The translations under genes were made by a program, and so were the position numbers. This document shows positions 27,816-36,244 of a DNA stretch of 64,000 nucleotides, in pieces. The notes beneath the pieces are model-generated. The model saw only the letters and a list, made by a program, of their open reading frames with translations. It had not been told where the DNA came from and searched no databases. Origin of the DNA: Virgibacillus profundi (GTDB lineage Bacteria; Bacillota; Bacilli; Bacillales; Amphibacillaceae); NCBI RefSeq assembly GCF_002287375.1, contig NZ_NPOA01000002.1, positions 62,001 to 126,000 of the forward strand, written 5' to 3'. Positions within the stretch are counted from its first letter, which is position 1, and every line of letters begins with the position of its first letter.

Positions 27816-28658
27816 TTACCTCTGCAGAACCAACTTCTCCTCAGGCTCTTTACTCAATTCCTTCGACCTTAAAGCTGCACTTTTCACAGCTTCTTTAATT
27901 GCTATTCCGCCTCCATGCGCATTTAATGCGGCCAATCCGGCTGCGGTGGTCCCATTGGGAGACGTAATATTTTTCCTAAGCTCTGTTGGTGTTTCTTCTT
28001 GTTTTATGATCATTTTTGCAGCACCAAGCAGTGTTTGTGCGCCAATCTCACGTACCAGTTCCCGGCCAAGTCCAGCTTGTTGGCCAACTTCTTCAATATG
28101 CTCCATTAAGTTGTAAAAATATGCCGGACCACTACCTGCAATGCCGGTGTAAATATCCATCATATCTTCGTCAATGATATACGCTTCGCCAATGCATTTC
28201 ATCAGTTCCTTCGTAAGCATTACCTGATCCATTGTTACATGCTTACCAGGCGAAACGGCGGTTGCTGATTCCTGAATCATGCTGGAAGTGTTAGGCATTA
28301 CCCGGATTACTTGCTGACGATCGCTTGAATTTTCTTCCATATAAGAAGTAGAAATACCAGCCAACACAGAAATGAGTAATTGATCTGCAGTGATTTTCTC
28401 GCATAGGTCTTCCAAAATACCATCAATATCTTTCGGTTTCATTGCTAAAATAAAAATATCAATCGTTCTATAATCCAACTGATCTTTCGTTACAGTTTCA
28501 ATGCCATATTTTCTATTTAATTCGTTCAAACGCTCTTGATTGCTTCGGTTTGTAACGATGATTTGCTCTTTTTCTAATTTCCCGGAATTTATAAATCCCG
28601 AAATAATTGCTTCAGCCATATTACCTGCACCTATAAATGCAATTCGTTTATTCCTCAA
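27816..28658 (-). CDS. proC: Pyrroline-5-carboxylate reductase
   Basis: Last step of proline synthesis: reduction of P5C with NAD(P)H. N-terminal Rossmann loop IAFIGAGNMAEAIISGF, then ILAMKPKDID, RVMPNTSSMIQESATAV and the C-terminal dimerisation signature GSGPAYFYNLMEHIEEVGQQAGL, followed by TSPNGTTAAGLAAL. 280 aa. The start is TTG, preceded by GGGAG. Single-gene unit. In a halophile proline can also serve as compatible solute, which is inference. Confidence 0.93.
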   Translation of the reverse strand: MRNKRIAFIGAGNMAEAIISGFINSGKLEKEQIIVTNRSNQERLNELNRKYGIETVTKDQLDYRTIDIFILAMKPKDIDGILEDLCEKITADQLLISVLAGISTSYMEENSSDRQQVIRVMPNTSSMIQESATAVSPGKHVTMDQVMLTKELMKCIGEAYIIDEDMMDIYTGIAGSGPAYFYNLMEHIEEVGQQAGLGRELVREIGAQTLLGAAKMIIKQEETPTELRKNITSPNGTTAAGLAALNAHGGGIAIKEAVKSAALRSKELSKEPEEKLVLQR

Positions 28659-29040
28659 AATTAATACGCTCCCGTTGACTTATTCTTTAACGTTTAATAG
28701 CGTAACATATACAATTCATACTTCAAGGGTTTCAGCGCAAGTCGGGTGTATATTGACGATAAAGTGATAGTAAGCGGTAACATTTGGAGCTATATTAGCT
28801 ATAGCCTTTATGAAGCGGTTAAATTCCTGTTGTTGCTTTATTTTGGGGTGGAAAGGGTTCGCATTTTTAAATGAAAAAGCTGTATTGTCCTTTGATGAAT
28901 GTCTATTTCATCAGAACAAACAGCTCTCCAATTGTATATATTACAACAGTATCCCGCAAAGGCAATCCCAATTAATGACAGCCTCACATCACTATAGTAG
29001 AGTGATAGAATAAGAACTTTGGGGCTGGGAGAGTAAATGA
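28659..29040. other. Intergenic region between proC and the EamA gene
   Basis: About 380 bp without a supported gene. A two-tier hairpin at 28878-28925 (outer AGCTGT/ACAGCT, inner TGATGAA/TTCATCA) is followed on the minus strand by a run of Ts, like a terminator, although no minus-strand gene lies upstream of it. The divergent promoters of proC and the EamA gene should also lie here. Confidence 0.4.
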
Positions 29041-29943
29041 ATGGTTAAAATTTATATTCTGTTGCTGCTTGTCATGGTAATGTGGGGGTTAAATTTATCT
29101 GCGTTAAAGGTGTTGGTTGATGCCATTGATCCTGTGCTGCTTACGTCATTTCGAATCATGTTGGCAGGCATTACCGTTTTAATCATTTGCTATGTGATGG
29201 GGATATTGAGGCTGCCCTATAAGCATGAGTGGCTCGTTATTTTTTACATAGCTGTGTTTAACGTGATTTTACACCATTCGTTTGTCGCGGTTGGTCTGGA
29301 AATGACAACAGGTATAAATGGCGGATTAATACTGGGAATGATGCCGCTGGTCACAGTAATGATGGCATTAATCATTTTACGTGAGCGCGTTTCATGGATA
29401 AAAATTTCCGGCTTTGTATTAGGGTTTATCGGTATTGTCGTGACGACATTGACAGGTGAGGATGGAATAGCGGCCGTTTCGTTAGGGGACTTCATCGTAT
29501 TTTTAGCCGTTGTTGTACAAGGATTTAGCTTTGTATTGATAAGTAAATTAAAACCGACATTTGATCCGAGGCTGGCAACTGGTTATATGCTGGTGATTGG
29601 TGCTATTTTTATCTTTTTGTTTAGCCAAATATTCAATCCGGGGATTCAGGAGATCACCAATTTGATAGACTGGAAATTGGGATCGGTTTTCTTATTCAGT
29701 GCAGTATTAGCAACAGGATTTGGGCATTTGACTTATAATTATGCGATTAAAAAAGTAGGTCCGGCGGAAGCAGCAATTTTCATAAACTTGAACACACTTT
29801 TTGCGATCATCGGCGCATCAGTATTTTTAAATGAAGTTATTACGAAAAATCATGTCGCCGGATTTGTATTGATTTTGAGTGGTGTTTTTATAGGGACGGG
29901 TGCGTTGGAGCATTTGTTTTTGAGGAAGAGGGAGAGGGGATAG
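29041..29943 (+). CDS. EamA-family (drug/metabolite) transporter
   Basis: Ten predicted membrane helices in two EamA repeats (about residues 1-135 and 150-290); typical strings are MWGLNLSALKVLV, TSFRIMLAGITVL, FIGIVVTTLTG and LNEVITKNHVAGFVLILSGVFIG. 300 aa, start at ATG 29041 after GGGAGAG. Such proteins export amino acids or other small metabolites. The substrate cannot be named. Single-gene unit. Confidence 0.88.
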   Translation: MVKIYILLLLVMVMWGLNLSALKVLVDAIDPVLLTSFRIMLAGITVLIICYVMGILRLPYKHEWLVIFYIAVFNVILHHSFVAVGLEMTTGINGGLILGMMPLVTVMMALIILRERVSWIKISGFVLGFIGIVVTTLTGEDGIAAVSLGDFIVFLAVVVQGFSFVLISKLKPTFDPRLATGYMLVIGAIFIFLFSQIFNPGIQEITNLIDWKLGSVFLFSAVLATGFGHLTYNYAIKKVGPAEAAIFINLNTLFAIIGASVFLNEVITKNHVAGFVLILSGVFIGTGALEHLFLRKRERG

Positions 29944-30050
29944 GTGGGATGCCTGGCTACTCCTCGAAATTTCCTAAAGCCTGCACTGCTCGCGTGACTA
30001 GTCATCGTAAACCAATGAAAAAAATAAGCAACAAGGTCAAAAGTCAAAAA

Positions 30051-30075
30051 GAGTCAGCCAAACTGTGGCCGACTC
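30051..30075 (-). terminator. Terminator of the MetX-like gene
   Basis: GAGTCAGCCA / TGGCCGACTC stem with one mismatch; on the minus strand it is followed by TTTTTGACTTTT. Confidence 0.75.
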
Positions 30076-30093
30076 TCTCATCTATGCATATCT

Positions 30094-31161
30094 TTATATA
30101 ACTTTATCCGGAACCGGAATGGCCAGTAACTCATTAAGATGCTTGTCGATTTGGTCATGGTAGTAGGAACCTTCCCCACCAAATAAACCAAAGTGTCCGG
30201 CAATACTATGGACGACCTTGAGCTCACTGCCTGGAATCATTTTTTGTTCCGCTTCACAGTCTCTTGGTGGGAAGAACATATCTTCATCAATCGGCATGAT
30301 AAACATTTTAGCTTTGATTCTTCCAAGTGCCTCTTCAAGATTACCATTTGTATTCCTGCTGACATCCCCTCTTTGCCATTTCCAAGCCATTGTCAGTAAA
30401 GCATTTGGATCCATCATTTGGAAGAAAGGTTGGAGAAAACCGGTAATGAATTCATCTAAGGTATCTACTCCAAATAGCTCCCATTTTTCCTGCTTGTAAA
30501 ATTCGGTGCTAAGCCCCATGACAGCCCAAATATTGGCATGTCTTTTTAAGCCTTCTGCTATCTCGGTATTTGATTGGTAGTTGCCACTTTTCCACCCAGG
30601 GTCAGAAGTAATTGCTTCTATTAAAGTTTCCGTAAATAAAAAATCATGTTGTGTATTTTTTGCAGTCCCGGCAATCGGTGCTGCCCGTTTAACCATATCA
30701 GGATATCTCACTGCCCATTCGAATGTCTGCTGTGCCCCCATGGAACCGCCAACAACTAATGCAATTTCCTTTATTCCATATTTGTCAGTAATCAATTGAT
30801 GCTGTGCACGTACATCATCGCCAATTCTTACATTTGGAAAGTCACTCATGGACATAAGGTCCGGGCTGTTATGCGGGGAACTAGACAGTCCATTTCCGAT
30901 CTGATTGATAATAATAATGAAGTATTTATTTGGATTCAAAGCTCTATCTTCCCCAATATAAGCTTCATAGTCCTTGCTTGTCCCGGAAAACCATGTAGGA
31001 ATAATAATTGCATTATCCTTTGCTTTGTTCAACTCTCCAAAAGTGTTATAAGCCAATTTACAATCCGGAATTTCTCCACCATCTTCCAGCTCGAAGTCAC
31101 CTAAACTGTAAAGCTCATACGGCCCATGGTTTTCCTGTGAGTAAAATTCATTACTAATCAT
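30094..31161 (-). CDS. Alpha/beta-hydrolase of the homoserine O-acetyltransferase (MetX-like) family
   Basis: Cytoplasmic alpha/beta-hydrolase. Nucleophile elbow VVGGSMGAQQTFEWAVRYPD (Ser near residue 144), IAGTAKNTQHDF, the acid DEDMFFPP and the catalytic His in SIAGHFGLFGG. The LAYNTFGELN and NQIGNGLSSSPHN stretches are MetX-like. 355 aa is close to family length. The C-terminal GHFGLFGG differs from the GHDAFL of typical MetX, and no methionine genes are nearby, so this may be a divergent hydrolase or acyltransferase. An AT-rich 21-bp palindrome lies 60 bp before the start. Confidence 0.75.
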   Translation of the reverse strand: MISNEFYSQENHGPYELYSLGDFELEDGGEIPDCKLAYNTFGELNKAKDNAIIIPTWFSGTSKDYEAYIGEDRALNPNKYFIIIINQIGNGLSSSPHNSPDLMSMSDFPNVRIGDDVRAQHQLITDKYGIKEIALVVGGSMGAQQTFEWAVRYPDMVKRAAPIAGTAKNTQHDFLFTETLIEAITSDPGWKSGNYQSNTEIAEGLKRHANIWAVMGLSTEFYKQEKWELFGVDTLDEFITGFLQPFFQMMDPNALLTMAWKWQRGDVSRNTNGNLEEALGRIKAKMFIMPIDEDMFFPPRDCEAEQKMIPGSELKVVHSIAGHFGLFGGEGSYYHDQIDKHLNELLAIPVPDKVI

Positions 31162-31219
31162 CACGTATCCACCTTTCGAAATTTTTATAAGGTGTTGTTT
31201 AAATATGAAAGTCTATATT

Positions 31220-31240
31220 CATAATAATTTTATTATTATG
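31220..31240. promoter_or_regulatory. Perfect AT-rich 21-bp palindrome upstream of the MetX-like gene
   Basis: CATAATAAT-TTT-ATTATTATG, 9-bp arms with a 3-bp centre, 59 bp before the start codon. It is operator-like, with a loose resemblance to Fur/PerR-type boxes. Confidence 0.5.
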
Positions 31241-31330
31241 ATAAGTCAATAAAAAGGTGTTGATAAACGTACAGCTTTCGCCTAATGTGGAAATCCAAAA
31301 TCATTTAACCAATAAAATTATTTTTACTAG

Positions 31331-31362
31331 AAAAAAGCAACCACATTTGTTATGGTTGCTTT
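31331..31362 (-). terminator. Terminator of the hemerythrin gene
   Basis: AAAGCAACCA / TGGTTGCTTT stem followed on the minus strand by six Ts. Confidence 0.85.
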
Positions 31363-31407
31363 AAAATGGATGAAATTCTCTTTGGAAATCTGAGAATTGT
31401 TTTCAAC

Positions 31408-31860
31408 TTAATGAAGATAAGGCGCAAGTTCTACAAGTTTATCTTCCGGCAAAACTTTTTCTATCATTGGAAAAATGACACGTTCTTCTTTTCGAATATG
31501 CGACTCTAACAAACTGCCAACCTCATGCATTAGCTCAATGTTAATCTCTTTAGATTTTAAAACTCCCTCGATTTTGGAACGGATCTTCACATGTTCCAGA
31601 AGCATTTCTATAATTTCCGGCTGCTCGATTTCTGCGTATTGGGCATATGCTGGTAGCAAGATTTCCTCTTCTTCCCGAAAATGATTTTGACCATCCGGAT
31701 TCCAAAAATCCATTGTATCTTGTATTATTTCTTCTATTGTTAATCGACTTTCTTCTTTTCCAGCTCTTTTTAATTTAAGCGCTACATGCAGACCAATCAT
31801 ATGGTGACGCGACAACGGCTGCAGTGACTCATGCCGTTTGATACCTTTACGTTTAGTCAT
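31408..31860 (-). CDS. Hemerythrin-like (HHE) domain protein
   Basis: Four-helix protein with a di-iron site that may bind oxygen or nitric oxide. Iron-ligand candidates: HHMIGLH (residues 19-25), NHFREEEEILLP, LEHVKIR and ESHIRKEERVIFP, the usual H...HxxxE...H...HxxxE order. 150 aa, ribosome site AAGGAGG. It stands alone between two regulatory-looking palindromes. A role in nitrosative stress during nitrate respiration is plausible given the nar cluster 8 kb away, but that is inference. Confidence 0.85.
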   Translation of the reverse strand: MTKRKGIKRHESLQPLSRHHMIGLHVALKLKRAGKEESRLTIEEIIQDTMDFWNPDGQNHFREEEEILLPAYAQYAEIEQPEIIEMLLEHVKIRSKIEGVLKSKEINIELMHEVGSLLESHIRKEERVIFPMIEKVLPEDKLVELAPYLH

Positions 31861-31941
31861 TTAAGTACCTCCTTTTTCGTATGCCATTTTTTAGTATTGT
31901 AATAATTTATATTAGATTAGCTAGACGCCTATCACGAAACG

Positions 31942-31962
31942 GTTTATATTTCTAATATAAAC
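31942..31962. promoter_or_regulatory. Perfect 21-bp palindrome upstream of the hemerythrin gene
   Basis: GTTTATATT-TCT-AATATAAAC, 9-bp arms with a 3-bp centre, about 80 bp before the start codon. A candidate operator; the geometry matches the palindrome at 31220 but the sequence differs. Confidence 0.5.
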
Positions 31963-32089
31963 TAAATAATATCTAAAATAAAGATTATAGCTGTAACCGC
32001 AGTAGGTTGGATTTTTTAAAAAGGCCTGTGACAAAAGGATTTTCGAAATGGCACACGACAGCTTGAACTACTTGCTAGCCGCCGAGCAG

Positions 32090-32123
32090 AAAAAATAAAC
32101 TGCACCTAACTTACGGTGCAGTT
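32090..32123 (-). terminator. Terminator of the CAP-domain gene
   Basis: AACTGCACC / GGTGCAGTT stem, then TTATTTTTT on the minus strand. Paralogous to the hairpin at 7634. Confidence 0.85.
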
Positions 32124-32137
32124 CAAAACTCTTCATT

Positions 32138-33265
32138 CTATTTTGTTAAAAAATTCTCTGTGAAAAATGGCTGTGAATCAGAATTAAAAGCAACTCCGAC
32201 AGCAAGGGCCTCGTATTCTTCCTTCAATATATTTTCCCTGTGTCCCAGTGAGTTCATGAGACCTTCGTGAGCAAAAATACTGCTTGGTTGTCCTGCGGCG
32301 AGATTTTCCCCTGCCATTCGAAAGACAATATCATCTTCTTTCATCCGGTCGAATGGAGACTCTCCTTCCTGATTTGTATGACCGAAATAGTTGTTTTCAG
32401 CCATGTCTGCACTATGGTCTCGAACTGTTTGCCTTACTGATTCATCCCAGGATAAAGCGGAAAGGCCATGTTCGACTCTGGCTGCATTCGTCAGGTCGAA
32501 TAATTGATATTCAAACCCCTCTTTTAATTCCTTGCTAGGATCAGAAAAGTATTCTTCTTTTCCCTGTTCCAATTCGCCACTGATAATTTGTATTGCTGTA
32601 ACTGTATTGTTTTCATGCTTATCATAGAAAATTGTCACATAATTATTATCGATCAGAAACATATCATATTCCTGATTACTTTGAATTTGGTAATTTACAA
32701 AACCTTTTCGTATTGCTTTAAGTGGTTCATTTAACGCAGACAAAACGGATTCCCTTGTATCTGCAAAGGTAATACCTTCTGTAGACGAGAGCAGATCCTG
32801 ATTGGTGTACAACCCAACAACTTGATCTTGCTCATTGAATGCAGCCATGAAGAAGTTTTGATAATTTTCATGATACGTTACCCAATCTACCCCGTATTCA
32901 TTTAAAGTGGAGCGCTCAGGTTCGCCGACTTGGTTTTCTACATCTGAACGTTTATCACCCATTTCCACATTATGAATGGAAAAGGATTGTTCTGGCGCAT
33001 CCAGTTGCGGTTTCTCTACGTCAAGCTGATCTGACTCCTCACTATCGGGTAGAGATTCTTTTAATTTTCCAATTAATAATTGGATTTCCTGATTTAATGT
33101 ATCTATTGTTGCAGCTACTTTAGGATTTTCTTTGATATCATTCACAGTGGAGCTCATTTCCTGTACAACACCCTGAACACCGGAACGTTGGAATGCTTCT
33201 CCATAAAAATGCCAAAGTGTCAAAGCAATAAGCAGTAAAACGATGATGTTCCTTAACTTTCGCAT
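32138..33265 (-). CDS. CAP-domain (YkwD-like) extracellular protein with N-terminal membrane anchor
   Basis: One N-terminal hydrophobic segment (NIIVLLLIALTLWHFYG, residues 5-21) anchors the protein or acts as signal. A low-complexity acidic linker follows, then a CAP-associated domain (about 110-240; two repeats beginning VGEPERSTLNEYGVDWVTYH and LNEPLKAIRKGFVNYQI), and a C-terminal CAP/SCP domain (FDLTNAARVEHGLSALSWDE, DHSADMAENNYFGHTN, AGENLAAGQ, LMNSLGHRENIL). In Bacillus such proteins act outside the cell, often with spores or wall; the molecular role is unknown. Start choice is uncertain (ATG 33265 or GTG 33274). A decayed 3' copy lies at 7684. Confidence 0.85.
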   Translation of the reverse strand: MRKLRNIIVLLLIALTLWHFYGEAFQRSGVQGVVQEMSSTVNDIKENPKVAATIDTLNQEIQLLIGKLKESLPDSEESDQLDVEKPQLDAPEQSFSIHNVEMGDKRSDVENQVGEPERSTLNEYGVDWVTYHENYQNFFMAAFNEQDQVVGLYTNQDLLSSTEGITFADTRESVLSALNEPLKAIRKGFVNYQIQSNQEYDMFLIDNNYVTIFYDKHENNTVTAIQIISGELEQGKEEYFSDPSKELKEGFEYQLFDLTNAARVEHGLSALSWDESVRQTVRDHSADMAENNYFGHTNQEGESPFDRMKEDDIVFRMAGENLAAGQPSSIFAHEGLMNSLGHRENILKEEYEALAVGVAFNSDSQPFFTENFLTK

Positions 33266-33361
33266 TTGTCCCACATCCAGTCATGTATGTTTATATTAAT
33301 TATTTTATCAACTATATACAGTATGAACAAATGATAGGGAGAAGAGACAGGGAGTTTCTTT

Positions 33362-33504
33362 GTTGGGAGAGGATGCTGCAAAGTTGAGAGACAATCCGGT
33401 AAAGTTGAGAGATAGGACAGTGATGTTGAGAGAAACATGGCTATTTTATAGTTATGTCTCACAAATGACAGATGTCTCTCAACTATCCGCCGCTATCTCT
33501 CAAC
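33362..33504. repeat. 21-bp-phased convergent repeat array 3 (GTTGAGAGA)
   Basis: Rightward words at 33362 (GTTGGGAGA), 33383, 33404 and 33425; an AT core containing CTATTTTATAGTTATG; then leftward words at 33454 (degenerate), 33475 and 33496. All spacings are 21 bp. It lies upstream of the CAP gene and downstream of the YdjM-like gene, both on the minus strand. Confidence 0.85.
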
Positions 33505-33787
33505 TTTTAAGTAACGCTCTTTCCATTTGTTATAAGAAATAAATAAAAGTCTTGTAAATAAAAAGTTATTGTTTTTTAATTTACAGGGATTTTTAAGTTT
33601 ACCAAGATACTTATATTCTTGGCAGATGTTTATTACTTGTTAACTGATAGTAAGAATCCAACTGGATGAAGTTTGACTTTGATGGAATGAATTGAAATCC
33701 AGTTTAAAATGGTGATTTAAGCATTTATATTTTCTAAATGATTGGGGCTGCACATTGCTTGCCCCACCAAAATAAGCAAGATAAATA
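33505..33787. other. Intergenic stretch with a solo repeat end
   Basis: No gene seen. The minus strand at 33740-33768 reads GGTGGGGCAAGCAATGTGCA and on, matching the right end of GC-rich element B (22255-22283) at about 24 of 29 positions, so it is a solitary end of that repeat family. It may also serve as a hairpin near the 3' end of the YdjM-like gene. Confidence 0.5.
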
Positions 33788-34414
33788 TTACACTTCCTTC
33801 GACGACAAAGGCAGGAACAGCTTAATTCCCCGTTTATTAAAGGGCAAAAGCTTACTATCACCGACGAGATGGCTGATGTACCCAATGAGGCATGTGTAAT
33901 AAATTCCATCCTGGCCAAAAGATGTTTCCAGCTTGGAGGCAATTAAGGCGAAAAAAATTACTCCAATGATTGAATGGGTATAACTCCGGTGGGAAACGAC
34001 AGATGCGATTAAAATATAAATTCCAAACAGGATCAGCCAGCTTTCCTGGAGTGAAGATCCACCTGCAAGTACGCCAATCCCGGTAAGGCTCAGCATATGC
34101 TTTTGTTTAAGCTTTGATGCGATAATGATGATACCCAGTCCAACCCCAGCGCCCAGAAACTTACCAGCATCTGTACCTTCATAAAAACTATAAATGATCA
34201 TTAATACACCGATAAGCTGGGCAACTGTCTGAAGCATTTTATGGGATAATGTAATTTTCCCTCGAAGCTTTCCATCAATATCGAGGTCGGGAACCAGTGC
34301 GGAGATGGCACCAAGCCCTACAAGACATATTGTTATGGAAGGACTGGTTTGAAGCGTGTTTGCAACAATAAATCCTGCTGCTCCTCCAACTGCTGCATGT
34401 GCTGTACCATTCAT
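33788..34414 (-). CDS. Membrane-bound metal-dependent hydrolase, YdjM/DUF457 family
   Basis: Multi-pass membrane protein of about 208 aa. Seen: N-terminal MNGTAHAAVGGAAGFIVA with the conserved His, PDLDIDGKLRGKITLSHK (Asp and His of the putative metal site) and SHRSYTHSIIGVIFFAL. Family members act near LexA-controlled genes in Bacillus and are predicted phospholipase-like hydrolases; no reaction is proven here. Start at ATG 34414, eight bases after AAGGAG. Repeat arrays lie on both sides of the gene. Confidence 0.82.
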   Translation of the reverse strand: MNGTAHAAVGGAAGFIVANTLQTSPSITICLVGLGAISALVPDLDIDGKLRGKITLSHKMLQTVAQLIGVLMIIYSFYEGTDAGKFLGAGVGLGIIIIASKLKQKHMLSLTGIGVLAGGSSLQESWLILFGIYILIASVVSHRSYTHSIIGVIFFALIASKLETSFGQDGIYYTCLIGYISHLVGDSKLLPFNKRGIKLFLPLSSKEV

Positions 34415-34511
34415 GAATGTAACTCCTTTGCAAAAAATATATTTTGTCACACTTCAATAGTTTACTACAAAATATATGTTCTGTTTAGCAGAAAAATGGT
34501 TGGATGGTTTA

Positions 34512-34738
34512 GTTGAGAGATAGTGCTGCAAAATTGAGAGACAATCCAGAAAGTTGAGAGAAGAGCATAGGAAGTTGAGAGATAACCCAGTGAAGTTGAG
34601 AGAAGAACATAGAATGTTGAGAGAAAGCCCAGCGAAGTTGAGAGAAACATGACTATTTTATAATTATGTCTCAACTAGTGACAGTTATCTCTCAACTAAT
34701 CGCAGCTATCTCTCAACAAAACGCCACTATCTCTCAAC
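34512..34738. repeat. 21-bp-phased convergent repeat array 4 (GTTGAGAGA)
   Basis: Seven rightward words at 34512, 34533 (ATTGAGAGA), 34553, 34574, 34595, 34616 and 34637; a core containing CTATTTTATAATTATG; four leftward words at 34667 (TGTCTCAAC), 34688, 34709 and 34730. One 20-bp spacing, all others 21. The core is nearly identical to that of array 3. It lies upstream of the YdjM-like gene. Confidence 0.92.
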
Positions 34739-34768
34739 CTTCAAGTTATACACACTTCCTAACAACCG

Positions 34769-34793
34769 AAAGGAGCAATACGCTGCTCCTTTC
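34769..34793 (-). terminator. Hairpin after the 42-aa small protein gene
   Basis: Perfect stem GAAAGGAGCA / TGCTCCTTTC, five bases beyond the stop codon of the small gene; no long T tract follows. Confidence 0.5.
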
Positions 34794-34797
34794 AGTT

Positions 34798-34926
34798 TTA
34801 CTTCTCTTTCAAATGTCTAAGATATCCCATGGAAGAGGCGTATGCTGCTGTTTTTGCTGGAACACCTTTTCTTATTAAGCTTTCTGCGGTTTCCTCGATT
34901 TTTTCTCCTGTACCTTTAATTTTCAA
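34798..34926 (-). CDS. Small conserved-looking protein, 42 aa
   Basis: Starts at TTG 34926, seven bases after a perfect AAGGAGG (34933-34939), and reads MKIKGTGEKIEETAESLIRK, then GVPAKTAAYASSMGYLRHLK to the end. It is basic and mostly helical in composition, with no membrane segment. A hairpin follows the stop. The strong ribosome site makes it a real gene in my view. Family not recognised. Confidence 0.65.
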   Translation of the reverse strand: MKIKGTGEKIEETAESLIRKGVPAKTAAYASSMGYLRHLKEK

Positions 34927-35013
34927 TCCATAACCTCCTTTCCATTCTTATTATTTACATGAAAAGAGAATATATTTACCACCCTTCAACTGAAAAAATT
35001 AAGCAATTCCATT

Positions 35014-35049
35014 AAAAAATCTGCACATGCCGTAGCAAAATGCAGATTT
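35014..35049 (-). terminator. Terminator after the 33-aa small protein gene
   Basis: AAATCTGCA / TGCAGATTT stem with T tract TTTTTT on the minus strand. Confidence 0.8.
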
Positions 35050-35064
35050 AATAACAGATACTTT

Positions 35065-35166
35065 TTAATTTCCTGGTGGGCGGTTCGTTCTATATTTATT
35101 TTCACTCTTCATATCGTTTAATTCCTTTTTGCTTTTGTTTTTCGTTTTTGTCTTATCCTTTGCCAC
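35065..35166 (-). CDS. Small lysine-rich protein, 33 aa
   Basis: GTG start at 35166 after AAGGAGG; reads MAKDKTKTKNKSKKELNDMK and ends NRPPGN. Highly charged and probably disordered, the general look of small acid-soluble spore proteins or of RNA/DNA-binding peptides, though no family was recognised. It has its own terminator at 35014. Divergent from the ornithine cyclodeaminase-family gene. Confidence 0.6.
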   Translation of the reverse strand: MAKDKTKTKNKSKKELNDMKSENKYRTNRPPGN

Positions 35167-35257
35167 AAAATAACCTCCTTTTTTATCAGTATGTGTTATT
35201 TTGCCCAAAAAGATGTGCTAAAGTAAGATAAACAGGACCAAGGGAGAGGGATAATTT

Positions 35258-36241
35258 ATGCTTATTTTGTCAGAATCGGATATACAGAAAAATTATTTGA
35301 TGAAGGATGCAATTTCAGACTTGAAGCAGGGGCTTATTTCAAAAAAGAACGGATTAATAACTAGTCCACATCGAACTGTGATTGATGTGCCGAAACACGA
35401 AGCGTCCGCATTATACATGCCAAGTGCTGATTTATCACAGGAAATTGCTTCGGTGAAGGTTGTGTCCATTTTTCCTGAAAATCCGAAAAAAGGAAAGCCT
35501 ACCACACAGGGTGTATTAATGTTAACAGATGCAACAACCGGTGAACATTTATGCATGATGAATGCGTCCTATTTAACAAGGCTGAGGACCGGGGCTCTAA
35601 GTGGAATTGCTACGGAAAAACTTGCAAAAGAAAACTCTAGAGTGCTTGGTGTGATTGGAACCGGTGCAATGGCTTTTGAACAGGTAATCGGGGTGCTTGA
35701 GGTTCGGAATATGGACGAAATAAAATTATTTAACAGAACGAAGGAAAAAGCAGTAAAATTTAAAGAAAAGCTGATTGATTTTGGTGTCAGTCAGGATATT
35801 GAAATTTTGGAAAATGTAGATGAAGTCCTAGAGAAGGCGGATATTATCTGTTGTGCAACCCGTTCCAATGAACCTGTATTTAATGGTGAACTGCTAAAAG
35901 CTGGTACCCATATCAATGGCGTGGGTTCTTATTTGCCTACAATGAGGGAAGTTGACCTAACTACGATACAAAAGGCATCAAAAATTGTGGTTGATGATTT
36001 GGCTGGGATTAAGGAAGAGGCCGGTGAGCTTATACATGCGGATCGTGAAAGTGAATGGAGTTTTTCAGACATTTACGCTGAGTTAAGCGAATTGAGTGAG
36101 AGTGATCATTTGCTTCGGAAAAGTGATGAAGAAATCACGTTTTTCAAATCAGTTGGAGCAGCTTATTTTGATTTAGTTGTAGCAAAGGGAATTTATTTCA
36201 AGTTAAAGGAATTAGGAATAGGAAATGAAATGGAAGTTTAA
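35258..36241 (+). CDS. Ornithine cyclodeaminase / mu-crystallin family protein
   Basis: NAD(P)-dependent enzyme family that includes ornithine cyclodeaminase, alanine dehydrogenase and cyclic imine reductases. Substrate-domain residues: SVKVVSIFPEN (Lys) and YLTRLRTGALSGIA (Arg). Rossmann loop VLGVIGTGAMAFEQV (residues 128-142) and NRTKEKA; catalytic Asp in VVDDLAGIKEEAGEL. 327 aa, full length. ATG after GGGAGAGGG. Single gene with its own bidirectional terminator. The exact substrate cannot be assigned. Confidence 0.88.
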   Translation: MLILSESDIQKNYLMKDAISDLKQGLISKKNGLITSPHRTVIDVPKHEASALYMPSADLSQEIASVKVVSIFPENPKKGKPTTQGVLMLTDATTGEHLCMMNASYLTRLRTGALSGIATEKLAKENSRVLGVIGTGAMAFEQVIGVLEVRNMDEIKLFNRTKEKAVKFKEKLIDFGVSQDIEILENVDEVLEKADIICCATRSNEPVFNGELLKAGTHINGVGSYLPTMREVDLTTIQKASKIVVDDLAGIKEEAGELIHADRESEWSFSDIYAELSELSESDHLLRKSDEEITFFKSVGAAYFDLVVAKGIYFKLKELGIGNEMEV

Positions 36242-36244
36242 ATC

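Noticed and set aside
28810-29013. 67-codon plus-strand ORF before the EamA gene
   Set aside because: Cysteine-rich, no ribosome site, overlaps a two-tier hairpin; no recognisable family.
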